A DNA stretch of 44,809 nt from Lentimicrobiaceae bacterium (GTDB taxonomy: Bacteria > Bacteroidota > Bacteroidia > Bacteroidales > F082), in NCBI GenBank assembly GCA_018661505.1, contig JABJIE010000040.1:1-44809 (forward strand), written 5' to 3'. A model generated the notes under the pieces. The model searched no databases, was not told the origin of the DNA, and saw only the letters and a program-made list of their open reading frames with translations. This document shows positions 17,766 to 28,076 of the stretch, piece after piece. A program made the translations under genes and the position numbers. Within the stretch, counting starts at the first letter, position 1. Every line of letters starts with the position of its first letter.

Positions 17766-19403
17766 TTACTTTACTAGCAGCTTACCATATTGGCTAGTAC
17801 CATCTTTTACAAAAGTTCTAACGATATATAAACCTGCATTTAACTCTGAAATATCAATGGAGTTATTTCCAATTGAAACATGATTACTAACCAATAGTTT
17901 TCCTCCAATTGAGTAAATACTTAACTCACCATCAGAATCTGATTCAATATTAACCAAATTACTGGCTGGGTTAGGAAATAAGGCAATCTGATTCATGGAA
18001 TTATCAATAATTCCAGTTGACATTATACCAAGGACTTCAACATTATCGATTTCCCAAGTAGCGGCATCATCAGAAGTACTTGTATAAATATATGCTAGAT
18101 ATACGGCATCACTTGCGTAGGATGTTATGTCAGCTGTTCCTGCATCCATAAATGTCCAAGTGCCTGTCACAGGAAATGAAAATGAACTGGTAAGAAGATC
18201 CCAATTGGCATTGTTTGGATCACCACTACCACTATAGTCACTTGAAATAACAATTTCTAAGCCATCATTGGTACCATAGTTTCTGGCATGATCAAAACTA
18301 AAAGTTATATTGGAAAACCCTTCTAAATCTAATTCAGGAGATATTAGCCAGTCTTCATTAACTACAGGGCCACCAGAATAACCGCTCCCCTTGGCACATC
18401 CTGGAGGGTCGCCATAATCTGCCCATTCCCACTCTTGATCACCAGTAACACTGTATGAACTAAATACACCCAAATCACTATTAAATGGTTCCTGTAGTAT
18501 CATTGTAACATCAGATGTAGTTCCCGAGGTCTGAGGTGGTGTTCCATCATTTTTATAATCAATGTTAGATCCTGTATTTGTAAAAGGAAATATAATAAAA
18601 GAATATGCTTGATTTGTGGAGAGTGCACTAAACAAGTAGTTACCTACACCGTATCCCACATTTACTGCAACTTTTCCATCGGACCAATCCATATCATTAT
18701 CAACAGGTATTCCATCCGTTGGTATTACAAACACAGGATTTGCTGTTTGCTCTCCCAATATTAAATATCCAGTAGGTAATTGATCACCAGTGGCATCTGT
18801 CCAAGTAACATCAATACTTAAACCAGAAACAGCAGCACTAAAATCTGAGGGGTAGTTTGATGGTTCAGGATAAATAACTGTTTGACCTGAAACTGAGAAG
18901 TCATCGAAATAGTTAATACCTCCAAAAGCACCGTCTTGTTTGTATGTTCTAACATCAAATCGAAATTCATTGGCTGTTAAAGGAGCTGTCAATGTTACCG
19001 AATAATGTTGCCACTCTGAATTTTCAACGCTATATTCAGATGGTCTTAAAACTTCTTCATCATCATCAAGGTATGTTCCATTATCCATCCAGTATGACCA
19101 TATCCTTGTCTTAGCTGTTGTGGAATTATCAAGGTAATAGTAGCTGATAGTATATTCTTGTCCACCCACTATATTATATACATCCTGACGTAATTTTTGA
19201 GAACTATTGTCGGACATTTGAGCTGCAGAATAAATTCCTTCGAATACAACTACATCATCCTGAGTAACATTATCAAAAACATCCCATCCAGTAGGAGTAG
19301 TTGAGTTATCCCAGCTTTCCAAATCGCCATTCACCATAAGGTTTTGAGCATTTAAGCCAGTGATAGCGATAGACATTAATAAGAGTAAAATTGTTTTTTT
19401 CAT
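17766..19403 (-). CDS. T9SS-exported surface protein with carbohydrate-binding-like and jelly-roll domains
   Basis: A 545-residue secreted protein. It has a signal peptide (1-19, ending LNAQ) and a CBM4/9-like jelly-roll domain starting LMVNGDLESWDN (about 21-165). A fibronectin-III-like middle part follows (about 180-300). A choice-of-anchor-J type jelly roll comes next, with WEWADYG, DWLISPELDL and ATWEIDNVEVLG (about 305-460). The C-terminal type A T9SS sorting tail (about 470-545) contains LFPNPASNLVNIES and LNAGLYIVR. It is predicted to be exported by the type IX system and attached to the cell surface. No catalytic domain is recognised; adhesion or glycan binding is an inference. Confidence 0.85.
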   Translation of the reverse strand: MKKTILLLLMSIAITGLNAQNLMVNGDLESWDNSTTPTGWDVFDNVTQDDVVVFEGIYSAAQMSDNSSQKLRQDVYNIVGGQEYTISYYYLDNSTTAKTRIWSYWMDNGTYLDDDEEVLRPSEYSVENSEWQHYSVTLTAPLTANEFRFDVRTYKQDGAFGGINYFDDFSVSGQTVIYPEPSNYPSDFSAAVSGLSIDVTWTDATGDQLPTGYLILGEQTANPVFVIPTDGIPVDNDMDWSDGKVAVNVGYGVGNYLFSALSTNQAYSFIIFPFTNTGSNIDYKNDGTPPQTSGTTSDVTMILQEPFNSDLGVFSSYSVTGDQEWEWADYGDPPGCAKGSGYSGGPVVNEDWLISPELDLEGFSNITFSFDHARNYGTNDGLEIVISSDYSGSGDPNNANWDLLTSSFSFPVTGTWTFMDAGTADITSYASDAVYLAYIYTSTSDDAATWEIDNVEVLGIMSTGIIDNSMNQIALFPNPASNLVNIESDSDGELSIYSIGGKLLVSNHVSIGNNSIDISELNAGLYIVRTFVKDGTSQYGKLLVK

Positions 19404-19441
19404 ATTTATTAAGTTAAAAAATTATTTTATTGAATTAGATA

Positions 19442-19473
19442 ACAAACCAGGTACATATTTGTACCTGGTTTGT
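19442..19473. terminator. Strong hairpin between the two T9SS protein genes
   Basis: A perfect 14-bp inverted repeat (19442-19455 with 19460-19473, loop 4). It lies just beyond the stop codon of the large minus-strand gene and so probably ends its transcript. However, the clean T run follows the hairpin on the plus strand (19475-19480), where no gene is present. Orientation is therefore left open. Confidence 0.6.
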
Positions 19474-19497
19474 ATTTTTTATACTAAAATTTTTGTG

Positions 19498-22400
19498 TTA
19501 TTTAACAACCAATTTTTTGATTGTTAAATTATCATTTGTGATATCCAAAATTCTTACAAAATACAGTCCTTTTTGTAAGTCTTTGATATTAATCTGTTCA
19601 GATTGAATTAACGTTGTGCTAAAAACATTTTTTCCAGTAATATCAATTAGTTGAATATCAGCTGTTACCTGAGAATCAAATTCAATTACAAATTCTCCAT
19701 CAGTTGGATTTGGATATACATTCACTTTAGAATCTTCATTTTCTAAGATGCTTGTAACTATAACTGATACAACATTTGAAGGCCCCGATTCACCACCATC
19801 ATATACTGCAGTAACATAATAATCATGTGAGCCGATTGTAGGCTCTGGATCATTATACTCAGTTACCTCAACAAGTGATGCATTAATCTGATCACTATCT
19901 CTGTATACATTATATCCTAGTAGATTAGCAGCTACATTACGATTAGTACTTATTGATTCAACATAAGTTGATGTTGGCTCTGAGGTAAAACTAATATCCT
20001 TTGAGTGTCTTCCAATACCACTTGTCATATTATTAAATGCAAATGTTGATTTTGAGGCACCAATGGAGAAGTCATCCACTAATAATATAAATGCATCATT
20101 AGATACGCATTGTATACCAACATAAACATTTTGATCAGCATAAGAACTCAAGTCAAAAGTATACTCTGTCCATTCATCTGCTGGAACCTCAATATAGTCT
20201 CCCGATGATATAATTGTAAAATCAGAAGGATCTGTACCAGTTGTTGATACTCCGACTCTAAATCTCTCTAGCCCGTATTCATCTGTATATGATTTTGCCC
20301 ATAGGGTTACACTATGACTTGCTGATATATTAGTCATAGGTGATATCATCCAATCATCATTAGCTGGCGTTACTGATGCAAAACAAGCAGCAAGCTTATT
20401 ACCAGAATGAGGAACTAAATCATCAATTGGTGGAACTGTCTGACTAGGATTAAATATTATAAATGATTGTGGATCATATGCATTTGGCCAAGCGACATTT
20501 GTCATACCGTAAGTAGTACTGCCATCAACATCTATATTAGTCCATGGTGAAAAATCAAGTACAAAGTCTTCATATGACTCAAAATCATCTGAATAACTGC
20601 TAGAAACAGGAGCATTCCAAGTTAGCTGCACATCATCCTCAGGACCAACTTCTGCTTGAAGGTTTGTTGGAGGCGAAAAGTTTACTACCTCGATGTAATC
20701 ATAGTAGGTTAAATCGCCACTATTTACCCCATCTGATATATATAGGTTAACATCCCATGTTCCTTCTTCATTATAAACAATAGGTGGTGGCGTTTGTCCA
20801 CTATATGTATCTGGTGTTCCTCCCTCAAAAGTCCATATCCACTCTGTTGGTTCTCCTATTGATTCGTCTGTAAATATTACACTTTCACCAACTGATATAT
20901 ATGTTACATCAGCTGAAAAACCCGGCATAAACATCACTTGACATTCAAATCCTGGGGTAGCATAAATGGAATCTCCATCAGCATTCACTGCCGCAAAATT
21001 TACTGAAGCAGTCCAATTTTCAGCTGCTGAATTATCTGCATCAGGATTACATAATGTTAGAGATGGACCATGTCCATCTGCCAATGTATCCCATGGCATA
21101 TTGTCATCATAAGTTAGGGAATCAACTACATTCAAGTAACTATCGCTAAGTTCAATTGACTCACCACCGTTACTCAAAGCACCATCTGTCCATTGAAGTG
21201 CTGTAACTCCAAATGTGCCATTAAAGGCTGCTGAATCTATTGCCACCAATAAATATTCAGATGGATTCAACATAACACTTGGGAAAGTAAATCCAATTCC
21301 AGCAGTAAATGAATATCCATCCATATCTACAGCAATATCATCATTATTATAGATTTCTATGAACTCGAGTGAGTCACCTCCTGATTCTGGAGGATTGTAC
21401 ATAATTTCTGTGATTACAAGATTAGGAATATAAACCGCTTCATTAATTTGGAAATAATCATCACTATCATCACTGGGGTTTAGAGGATCCGTAGGCTGGA
21501 TTAGTATTTTATAGTCATTACCCGGTTGTTGTGTGGCCATAACAGTCCAGTTATAACTTAAATCTCCAACAGAAATATTAGATACTATAAGTTCAGGATC
21601 ATTCCCTTCCTTGGTTAGAAGAATATCAATATCACCTGTCCATAAATCATATTCCCAGGTTATTGTAAACATATCTCCTTGAGTAATCACCTCTCCACCA
21701 TTTGGAGAAGTAACTATAGTATATGGTAGTGGAGGAAAATTCTCAGCTCCTGGAGTTCCGCCATCTTGAAGACTTGCATCCCAACTTTCTCCTAGGGCAT
21801 TATCAAAACTTGGATCAATAAGTGATAATGATGGGCCATTACCATCAGGTTGAGTTGGCCATGGCGAACCATCGTCGTAGTCAACAACATCAACTAGGAG
21901 ATTATCAGCTCTCCATAATCTAACCGCATCACCTCCATTGTTAAGACCAAAGTTTCCTGTTCCGTCAAAATCAGGGGTAAAAGGAAAATTACCACCAGAT
22001 GCTATTGATATTGTAAAGTAGGCACCTGCATCTATTCCGTAACCTGCGGGAATTACAATATTAGGATGGGCCTGGTCATTATCACAAACTCTCCAGTTTT
22101 CAAGATTAATAGCCTGATCTGAGTTATTATATAATTCAATCCACTCTTCATCAGTACCCGGTGAGTTATACATTATCTCATTAATTACAAGATCTTCCAC
22201 ATCAGGCACAAGCCATATTTGAGTTTGTGGGTTTTGATCTGGTACTGTAAATTGCCAATTACCAGCAATCCAGAAATGCTCTGTATCATTAACTCCCCAT
22301 TCCCATGTATTGGATCCACCATCAACAACAAGATCTTGCTGACAAGTCCAAATATTATCACCGGCAACAGCATCACCATGAGTACCATCATCATAAAACT

Positions 22401-24486
22401 GAGAATGTTCTACACCCCCACCCCATGAAGGATCATATTGGCCATTGGTATCCCATGAACCTTTAAGATAAAATCCGTCGTAATTTTTATTTATGGTGTC
22501 CTCAACAATAAATGTTACTGTAGCAGATGGTGGCGGTGGACCTGATATTGTAGTTAGATTATTTGGGAAATCGTAGGTGAATGTAGTTGGATTAACTCCA
22601 TCTGTTGTAAAAGCTACATTACCACCTGTACTTTGGTCCCAATTATTGTTAAGTGTAACTTTAGCCTCATAACTACCTGCTGGAATTGTCAATTCTAATG
22701 TGAAAATATCATCTCCATCTGGATCCGACATCTCTCCCATCAATTCGGTTGGGTCCCAGTCATTACCTCCGATAACTGACATAAAGTTACCTGCTACAAC
22801 TGGTAAAGTGTGGGTTACTAATTCTGCTGTGATATTAGCTTTCCATGTCACATCTTCGGAACCAGTTAAAATAACATGTTGATTAGTTGCTGGATAATTT
22901 GGTTGTCCCCAGTCATCACCCTCAAGAACCTTATATTCCCAATCTCCTGCTGATAATGTTTTGGTTAGCTCGTACAAACCATTTGCATTTAAAGACATTA
23001 CATAATCAGGGTCAGTTGTATTCCAACCTTGCATTGATCCAACTATACGAGCGGTGGCTGAGCTAGCTACAACATCAGATTGTTGACGAGGGTTAATCCT
23101 GTAATAAGGTCCAGAACCTGCCCAGTCAACAACACCCGTTATACTTGAGTATGTATCACCAACATTTAAAGTAACATTATTCAGGTGGTAATCTACATTA
23201 TCTCCAACATGAAAATAATAAGTTGTTGAGCCATCAGACCAACTACAAGTGTAGTCATAATCAACATATGAGTCAACTGTGAAGTTCTCTATTTTTACGA
23301 GTTGACCTTCCCATTTTTCACCTGGGTTTGTATCAGCAGAAATGGACTGGTCAATATCAGATCCAGGAATTACATCCGGTCCATAGGGAGTATTTCCTGT
23401 TGTTATTGTTGAAATTAATTCTGGGTTTTCAAGTTCAGACAGGTTATTGTATGTGGTCCTGTCAGCAGTCATAAGAATTTCATCCCCCACATCAACAAGT
23501 GCATCAAAGCTGCTACTATATATTAGAACTCCATTATATGCACCACTTGCATCGCTAATCCACACATTGTTGTACTCATCATTGGCACTTATTATTCCAC
23601 TAAATGTTGCCAATTCAGAATTATTCATGGTACCTGTTGGATTAGTGGTATTGGTATAATAAATCGGCATAATACCAGCATAGAAATCATAATTGTCGGC
23701 ATTTGCAGCATCAGCAAGATTATCAACAGTTATATCTCCAACCATATTGACAGATGCGCCAGTAAGATGCACTAGAGTATTATCAGAACCATCGATACTA
23801 GCACCAGAAAATGTGATAGATGCAGTTCCTGTAAGCGAATAATCAGTAGCGCTGACAGAGCTTACGGATGCAGAATAAACCACATCAACAGCCGTTTCGC
23901 TTATTGCATATGCTTTACTTATTTCAAGCGAAGTTATCTGAACAAATTCAGCATCATCAAGATATACAGTTGCAGAACCTGACCATCCAGAACTAACATC
24001 ATAACCCCTAATTTCTATGTGAGCATCCACTGCTGACGCAGGAGCGGTTTGTGACCCACTACTAAGCTGCTGCCAACTTGAGTTATCAGATGAATAATCT
24101 CCATAATATCCGCTTATAAATGATCCACCAGAATCATACCAGCGAACTGCCACTCTAACTCTTCCGGCAGGATCATTATCTAACGCCCAAAATGAAAAAT
24201 TATAATTATTACCAGCTGTAATTGCTACTGTTTGTTCAAACCTAATGGTACTAGTAGTTGTCCAAGTAAGGTTTGTAGCATAAGATCCTGTTCGAACATT
24301 TGTTGTTTCTTGAGCTCCTGTGCTGCTTGTAGAGGATAAAGACCAATCATCAGCAGGCCCAGCTGCTCCATTAACTGTCCAACTTTCAAATCCACCATTC
24401 AAGGCAAGGTTTTGAGCATAAATAGAATTTCCATCAAACAAGCTAAAAAGCAAGATAAGTGATATAAAAATCGTAAATTTTTTCAT
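19498..24486 (-). CDS. Giant T9SS-exported multidomain protein with lamin-tail domains
   Basis: A 1662-residue secreted protein. Rough order: signal peptide 1-25; CBM-like jelly roll 26-183 starting LALNGGFESW; Ig-like segment 184-270; a region resembling DUF5689/OB-fold domains 271-475; two starch-binding-like modules starting ARIVGSMQGW (about 480) and VIGGNDWDP (about 566); a further SusE-like module from about 657 with FYLKGSWDTNG. A lamin-tail domain with VINEIMYNSPG follows at about 766, an Ig-like GGEVITQGD domain near 940, and a second lamin-tail domain with VITEIMYNPPES near 1024. The C-terminal part has a PKD domain near 1190, an FN3 plus anchor-J region 1276-1560, and a T9SS tail 1588-1662. 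No enzyme active site is recognised. A surface glycan-binding or adhesive role is inferred. Confidence 0.85.
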   Translation of the reverse strand: MKKFTIFISLILLFSLFDGNSIYAQNLALNGGFESWTVNGAAGPADDWSLSSTSSTGAQETTNVRTGSYATNLTWTTTSTIRFEQTVAITAGNNYNFSFWALDNDPAGRVRVAVRWYDSGGSFISGYYGDYSSDNSSWQQLSSGSQTAPASAVDAHIEIRGYDVSSGWSGSATVYLDDAEFVQITSLEISKAYAISETAVDVVYSASVSSVSATDYSLTGTASITFSGASIDGSDNTLVHLTGASVNMVGDITVDNLADAANADNYDFYAGIMPIYYTNTTNPTGTMNNSELATFSGIISANDEYNNVWISDASGAYNGVLIYSSSFDALVDVGDEILMTADRTTYNNLSELENPELISTITTGNTPYGPDVIPGSDIDQSISADTNPGEKWEGQLVKIENFTVDSYVDYDYTCSWSDGSTTYYFHVGDNVDYHLNNVTLNVGDTYSSITGVVDWAGSGPYYRINPRQQSDVVASSATARIVGSMQGWNTTDPDYVMSLNANGLYELTKTLSAGDWEYKVLEGDDWGQPNYPATNQHVILTGSEDVTWKANITAELVTHTLPVVAGNFMSVIGGNDWDPTELMGEMSDPDGDDIFTLELTIPAGSYEAKVTLNNNWDQSTGGNVAFTTDGVNPTTFTYDFPNNLTTISGPPPPSATVTFIVEDTINKNYDGFYLKGSWDTNGQYDPSWGGGVEHSQFYDDGTHGDAVAGDNIWTCQQDLVVDGGSNTWEWGVNDTEHFWIAGNWQFTVPDQNPQTQIWLVPDVEDLVINEIMYNSPGTDEEWIELYNNSDQAINLENWRVCDNDQAHPNIVIPAGYGIDAGAYFTISIASGGNFPFTPDFDGTGNFGLNNGGDAVRLWRADNLLVDVVDYDDGSPWPTQPDGNGPSLSLIDPSFDNALGESWDASLQDGGTPGAENFPPLPYTIVTSPNGGEVITQGDMFTITWEYDLWTGDIDILLTKEGNDPELIVSNISVGDLSYNWTVMATQQPGNDYKILIQPTDPLNPSDDSDDYFQINEAVYIPNLVITEIMYNPPESGGDSLEFIEIYNNDDIAVDMDGYSFTAGIGFTFPSVMLNPSEYLLVAIDSAAFNGTFGVTALQWTDGALSNGGESIELSDSYLNVVDSLTYDDNMPWDTLADGHGPSLTLCNPDADNSAAENWTASVNFAAVNADGDSIYATPGFECQVMFMPGFSADVTYISVGESVIFTDESIGEPTEWIWTFEGGTPDTYSGQTPPPIVYNEEGTWDVNLYISDGVNSGDLTYYDYIEVVNFSPPTNLQAEVGPEDDVQLTWNAPVSSSYSDDFESYEDFVLDFSPWTNIDVDGSTTYGMTNVAWPNAYDPQSFIIFNPSQTVPPIDDLVPHSGNKLAACFASVTPANDDWMISPMTNISASHSVTLWAKSYTDEYGLERFRVGVSTTGTDPSDFTIISSGDYIEVPADEWTEYTFDLSSYADQNVYVGIQCVSNDAFILLVDDFSIGASKSTFAFNNMTSGIGRHSKDISFTSEPTSTYVESISTNRNVAANLLGYNVYRDSDQINASLVEVTEYNDPEPTIGSHDYYVTAVYDGGESGPSNVVSVIVTSILENEDSKVNVYPNPTDGEFVIEFDSQVTADIQLIDITGKNVFSTTLIQSEQINIKDLQKGLYFVRILDITNDNLTIKKLVVK

Positions 24487-24756
24487 AAATAAAATATTTA
24501 ATTAGTTTACTTTCTAAGTTAAAAAGGGCTTCTAAATTACCTTTTTTACTTTATTTTTTTATAAAAAAACCGGTTATAGTTATTAACATATGTTGATACT
24601 TTTTAAATCTTTAAGATTATAATTATGCTTTCGCCAGACAATAACTCAATATTTATTTTAACCTGTTATTATTTCCACCTCACTATCTGACAATTAGCTA
24701 GCGATTATAAAACAAAACAAAAATGATTCCCATTTTAACCTTGTAGTATAAATTAT
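24487..24756. other. Intergenic region with no gene found
   Basis: An AT-rich stretch between the start of the giant T9SS gene and the dnaK terminator. It should hold the minus-strand promoter of the 1662-residue protein, but I see no exact TAnnTTTG box on that strand. No small ORF, RNA or repeat is recognised. Confidence 0.5.
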
Positions 24757-24792
24757 AAAAAAAAAGAGCGTTACAATTATGCAACGCTCTTT
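24757..24792 (-). terminator. Rho-independent terminator of dnaK
   Basis: A 10-bp stem AAAGAGCGTT/AACGCTCTTT (24763-24772 with 24783-24792) is followed on the minus strand by a long T run (complement of the A run from 24757). It lies 20 bases past the dnaK stop codon. Confidence 0.85.
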
Positions 24793-24812
24793 AGTTATTT
24801 TAGTTTTTAGCT

Positions 24813-26726
24813 CTACTTATCGTCGACCTCTTCGAAATCAACATCAGTAACTTCATCATCACCTGGTGAACCTCCATCAGGATTTGCATCTGGCTGTCCA
24901 TCTGGTGCTGCTCCTGGTTGTGCTTCTGTATCTTTATACATCGCTTCACTTGCAGTTTGCCAGATTCCATTTAGCTTTTCCATTGAAGCATCCAATGCAT
25001 CTAGATCTTGACTCTTATGAGCATTTCTCAACTCTTCAAGTGCAGCTTCAATTTCTACTTTCTTATCATCAGGTAATTTATCCCCGTATTCCTTCAGTTG
25101 CTTCTCAGTTTGAAATATTAATGCATCTGCTGCGTTTAATTTATCAACTTTTTCTCGTTCAACTTTATCAGCGTCAGCATTTGCTTCGGCTTCGGCTTTC
25201 ATGTTCTTGATTTCCTCATCTGATAATCCCGATGAAGCCTCAATCCTAATACTTTGAGATTTACCTGTCGCTTTATCTTTTGCAGAAACATTTAGAATAC
25301 CATTTGAATCAATATCAAATGTTACCTCAATTTGTGGAACACCACGAGGAGATGGTGGAATTCCATCGAGATGGAATTTACCTATACTCTTATTCTGATT
25401 TGCCATTGGGCGTTCACCCTGCAAAATATGAATTTCAACAGATGGTTGATTATCCGCAGCAGTTGAAAATGTTTCTGATTTTTTTGTTGGTATGGTTGTA
25501 TTTGATTCAATGAGTTTTGTCATAACACCTCCCATTGTTTCTATACCAAGTGTTAAAGGAGTTACATCAAGTAAAAGAACATCCTTAACCTCACCCGTTA
25601 ATACACCACCCTGAATTGCTGCTCCAAGCGCTACTACTTCATCTGGATTTACACCTTTTGAAGGTTCCTTACCAAATATCTTCTTAACAATTTCCTGAAT
25701 TGCTGGTATACGGGTTGAACCTCCGACTAGAATAACTTCATCGATATCGGAAGCATTCAATCCTGCATCTTTAAGTGCATCTGTACAGGGTTTCATTGTG
25801 TCCTGAAAGAGTTTATCAGCCAACATTTCAAACTTAGCTCTAGTTAATTTTCTTACAAGGTGTTTTGGAACACCATCAACCGGCATAATGTAAGGCAAGT
25901 TGATTTCGGTCTCCGTAGTACTTGACAATTCAATCTTAGCCTTTTCAGCAGCTTCCTTTAAACGCTGAAGAGCCATAGGATCTTTCTTAAGATCTAAACC
26001 TTCATCATTCTTAAACTCATCTGCTAGCCAGTCTATGACAACTTGATCAATATCATCGCCACCAAGATGAGTATTACCGTTTGTGGATTTTACCTCAAAC
26101 ACACCATCTCCTAGCTCTAGAATGCTGATATCGAATGTACCACCTCCCAGATCAAATACTGCAACCTTTGCATCTTCTTTTTTCTTATCAAGACCATAAG
26201 CTAGTGCAGCAGCTGTGGGCTCATTTATAATTCTTTTAACTGTTAGACCTGCAATTTCTCCAGCCTCTTTTGTGGCCTGACGTTCTGAATCATCAAAATA
26301 TGCAGGAACAGTGATAACTGCTTCTGAAACAGTTTGACCAAGATAATCCTCAGCAGTTTTCTTCATTTTTTGAAGAACCATTGCAGAAATCTCTTGGGGT
26401 GAATATAGTCTATCTTCAATTTTAACTCGTGGAGTATCATTGTCACCTTTAACTACTTTATAGGTAACACGCCCTATCTCCTTGCCCATCTCTGCATAAC
26501 GGTTTCCCATAAAACGTTTTATGGAGTAAACAGTGTTAACCGGATTGGTGATTGCCTGACGCTTTGCAGGCTCACCAACTTTGCGTTCACCATTCTCAGT
26601 GAAAGCTACAATCGATGGGGTTGTTCTACGACCTTCGCTATTAGGTATTACAACTGGCTCATTTCCTTCCATTACAGCAACACATGAGTTTGTTGTTCCT
26701 AAGTCGATTCCAATTATTTTTCCCAT
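24813..26726 (-). CDS. dnaK: Molecular chaperone DnaK (Hsp70)
   Basis: ATP-dependent Hsp70 chaperone. The 637-residue length is standard. The N-terminal ATPase domain has [16 protein letters not shown] (4-19), [11 protein letters not shown] (about 167-177), [14 protein letters not shown] (about 190-203) and [11 protein letters not shown] (about 337-347). The substrate-binding domain starts after the linker [16 protein letters not shown] (about 383). The C-terminal lid ends in a Gly/Pro/Asp-rich disordered tail and the [14 protein letters not shown] motif typical of bacterial DnaK. No grpE or dnaJ is adjacent; the gene appears monocistronic. The 193 bases upstream show no CIRCE-type inverted repeat that I can find. 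Confidence 0.97.
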   Translation of the reverse strand: MGKIIGIDLGTTNSCVAVMEGNEPVVIPNSEGRRTTPSIVAFTENGERKVGEPAKRQAITNPVNTVYSIKRFMGNRYAEMGKEIGRVTYKVVKGDNDTPRVKIEDRLYSPQEISAMVLQKMKKTAEDYLGQTVSEAVITVPAYFDDSERQATKEAGEIAGLTVKRIINEPTAAALAYGLDKKKEDAKVAVFDLGGGTFDISILELGDGVFEVKSTNGNTHLGGDDIDQVVIDWLADEFKNDEGLDLKKDPMALQRLKEAAEKAKIELSSTTETEINLPYIMPVDGVPKHLVRKLTRAKFEMLADKLFQDTMKPCTDALKDAGLNASDIDEVILVGGSTRIPAIQEIVKKIFGKEPSKGVNPDEVVALGAAIQGGVLTGEVKDVLLLDVTPLTLGIETMGGVMTKLIESNTTIPTKKSETFSTAADNQPSVEIHILQGERPMANQNKSIGKFHLDGIPPSPRGVPQIEVTFDIDSNGILNVSAKDKATGKSQSIRIEASSGLSDEEIKNMKAEAEANADADKVEREKVDKLNAADALIFQTEKQLKEYGDKLPDDKKVEIEAALEELRNAHKSQDLDALDASMEKLNGIWQTASEAMYKDTEAQPGAAPDGQPDANPDGGSPGDDEVTDVDFEEVDDK

Positions 26727-26919
26727 AATTCTAATATATTTTATTTCTAGTTTTTAATTTCTTAAATAATACTTGTCAATGATTATGCCAAACACTTATA
26801 GGTGAGTAAATTTTGATGTAAATTATTACTAATGAACTAATAATAGACAAAAGTGACAAAAAGGCAGAAATACTTGTGTGCGGGAAAAAAGATGAAATTA
26901 GGATAAAAAATCTATGTGG

Positions 26920-27936
26920 TTAATTCTTAAACTTAAAACCTAAGTTATAATTTTCAATTAAATTTCTTTCTGTTGTTGTTGACAATTGTATTTCTTTGGT
27001 AGTTGTGTATCTGGATGCGAATATACCAGTTCCACCATCAATATTGGAGTAAACAGGAACTTCTTCTAGCAAGGAGGCTCCACCTGAGTTTATGTCTAGG
27101 TAGGTTGCTAGAACCTGTGATCCTGAAGCAATTGTAATGTCTACTTTTCCAGCCCATCTTGTAACATTTGGCACATCTGGAAGCTCTGAAACGAGAAGGC
27201 TATAGAAATATGGGCCTGAATAACTTACATCCATACTTTCACCACCATCAGATGTTTTAGCATTTCTAGTTCCCACATACCAAGAAATTGATTTATTAAG
27301 TGTGTCGGAATATCCTGGAGCATATTCAGTATAATTGAATTTTAAGCTAACTTCAAACATAACTCCATTTTTGGGAGCGGTCCATTCGATTGAATTATCT
27401 GCTGTTTCTGAAAAAACAATTCGATTGACAGGTTTGCTCACTGAAAAATTATTTACCAAACCCGTTGAAGATGACAATGTTTCACCGTTATTTTTTTCAA
27501 TTGTTAGAGAATAGACGTAATCTTTGTTCAATTTTGTAGACGTGAAATACATCAACTGGTTTGGTGCATAAAATGGATTCAAGACAGTTGTATCACCATC
27601 GCTATTTATTATAGTATCGATTGTGGCCTTATTTGTTATGGTAATAGTATCCAGTAACAGTGGTTCAGACAGAACTCCATTTTTTTTACCAGTTATTACA
27701 CCATTTAACTTGTAAGGATAGTTACTTGAATCTGGATTCTGTGCGAGAAGTAATGCATTGCCAGGACCGGTATATGCTTTTGTAATCTTCACCCAAGTTG
27801 TATCATCATCCATATCTACAATTGAATATACAATGGTTACATCCTTATATTCAGCATACATATCAAAATCAGTACTACAGCTGCTGTAGCATAAAGCGAT
27901 TATTACAGTAAGTATTAATAGTAAACCTCTTGTCAT
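26920..27936 (-). CDS. Putative lipoprotein of unknown function
   Basis: A 338-residue protein with a lipoprotein signal peptide: hydrophobic helix 4-16 and a lipidation Cys at position 20 in CYSSCS. The mature part reads as beta-rich, with segments such as DVTIVYSIVD, VYSLTIEKNNGETL and FEVSLKFNYTEY. These recall Bacteroidota outer-membrane-associated Ig-like lipoproteins, loosely like DUF4249. I cannot assign a function. It stands alone between dnaK and korB on the minus strand, with no terminator or consensus promoter seen. Confidence 0.6.
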   Translation of the reverse strand: MTRGLLLILTVIIALCYSSCSTDFDMYAEYKDVTIVYSIVDMDDDTTWVKITKAYTGPGNALLLAQNPDSSNYPYKLNGVITGKKNGVLSEPLLLDTITITNKATIDTIINSDGDTTVLNPFYAPNQLMYFTSTKLNKDYVYSLTIEKNNGETLSSSTGLVNNFSVSKPVNRIVFSETADNSIEWTAPKNGVMFEVSLKFNYTEYAPGYSDTLNKSISWYVGTRNAKTSDGGESMDVSYSGPYFYSLLVSELPDVPNVTRWAGKVDITIASGSQVLATYLDINSGGASLLEEVPVYSNIDGGTGIFASRYTTTKEIQLSTTTERNLIENYNLGFKFKN

Positions 27937-28076
27937 AATTGTTAATTATAGTATAGCTTCAACGAGTAAATTTATTTTTTATTATTGATAAAAGCCACAG
28001 CAAAAAAAAGCTTGCCTCACTTAAATAGTCGCTAAAATTAAAAAATCTTAGTATTTAATAGCCACTAAATGAAAAA

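Noticed and set aside
24487-24756. Possible small RNA or hidden gene
   Set aside because: No ORF with family resemblance, no tRNA-like fold and no consensus promoter seen; left as unexplained intergenic DNA.
26727-26919. CIRCE/HrcA operator upstream of dnaK
   Set aside because: I found no 9-9-9 inverted repeat resembling CIRCE in this stretch.
28024-28069. Imperfect 13-base direct repeat (AATAGTCGCTAAA and AATAGCCACTAAA)
   Set aside because: Only two copies with two mismatches in AT-rich DNA just past korB; too weak to call a functional repeat.
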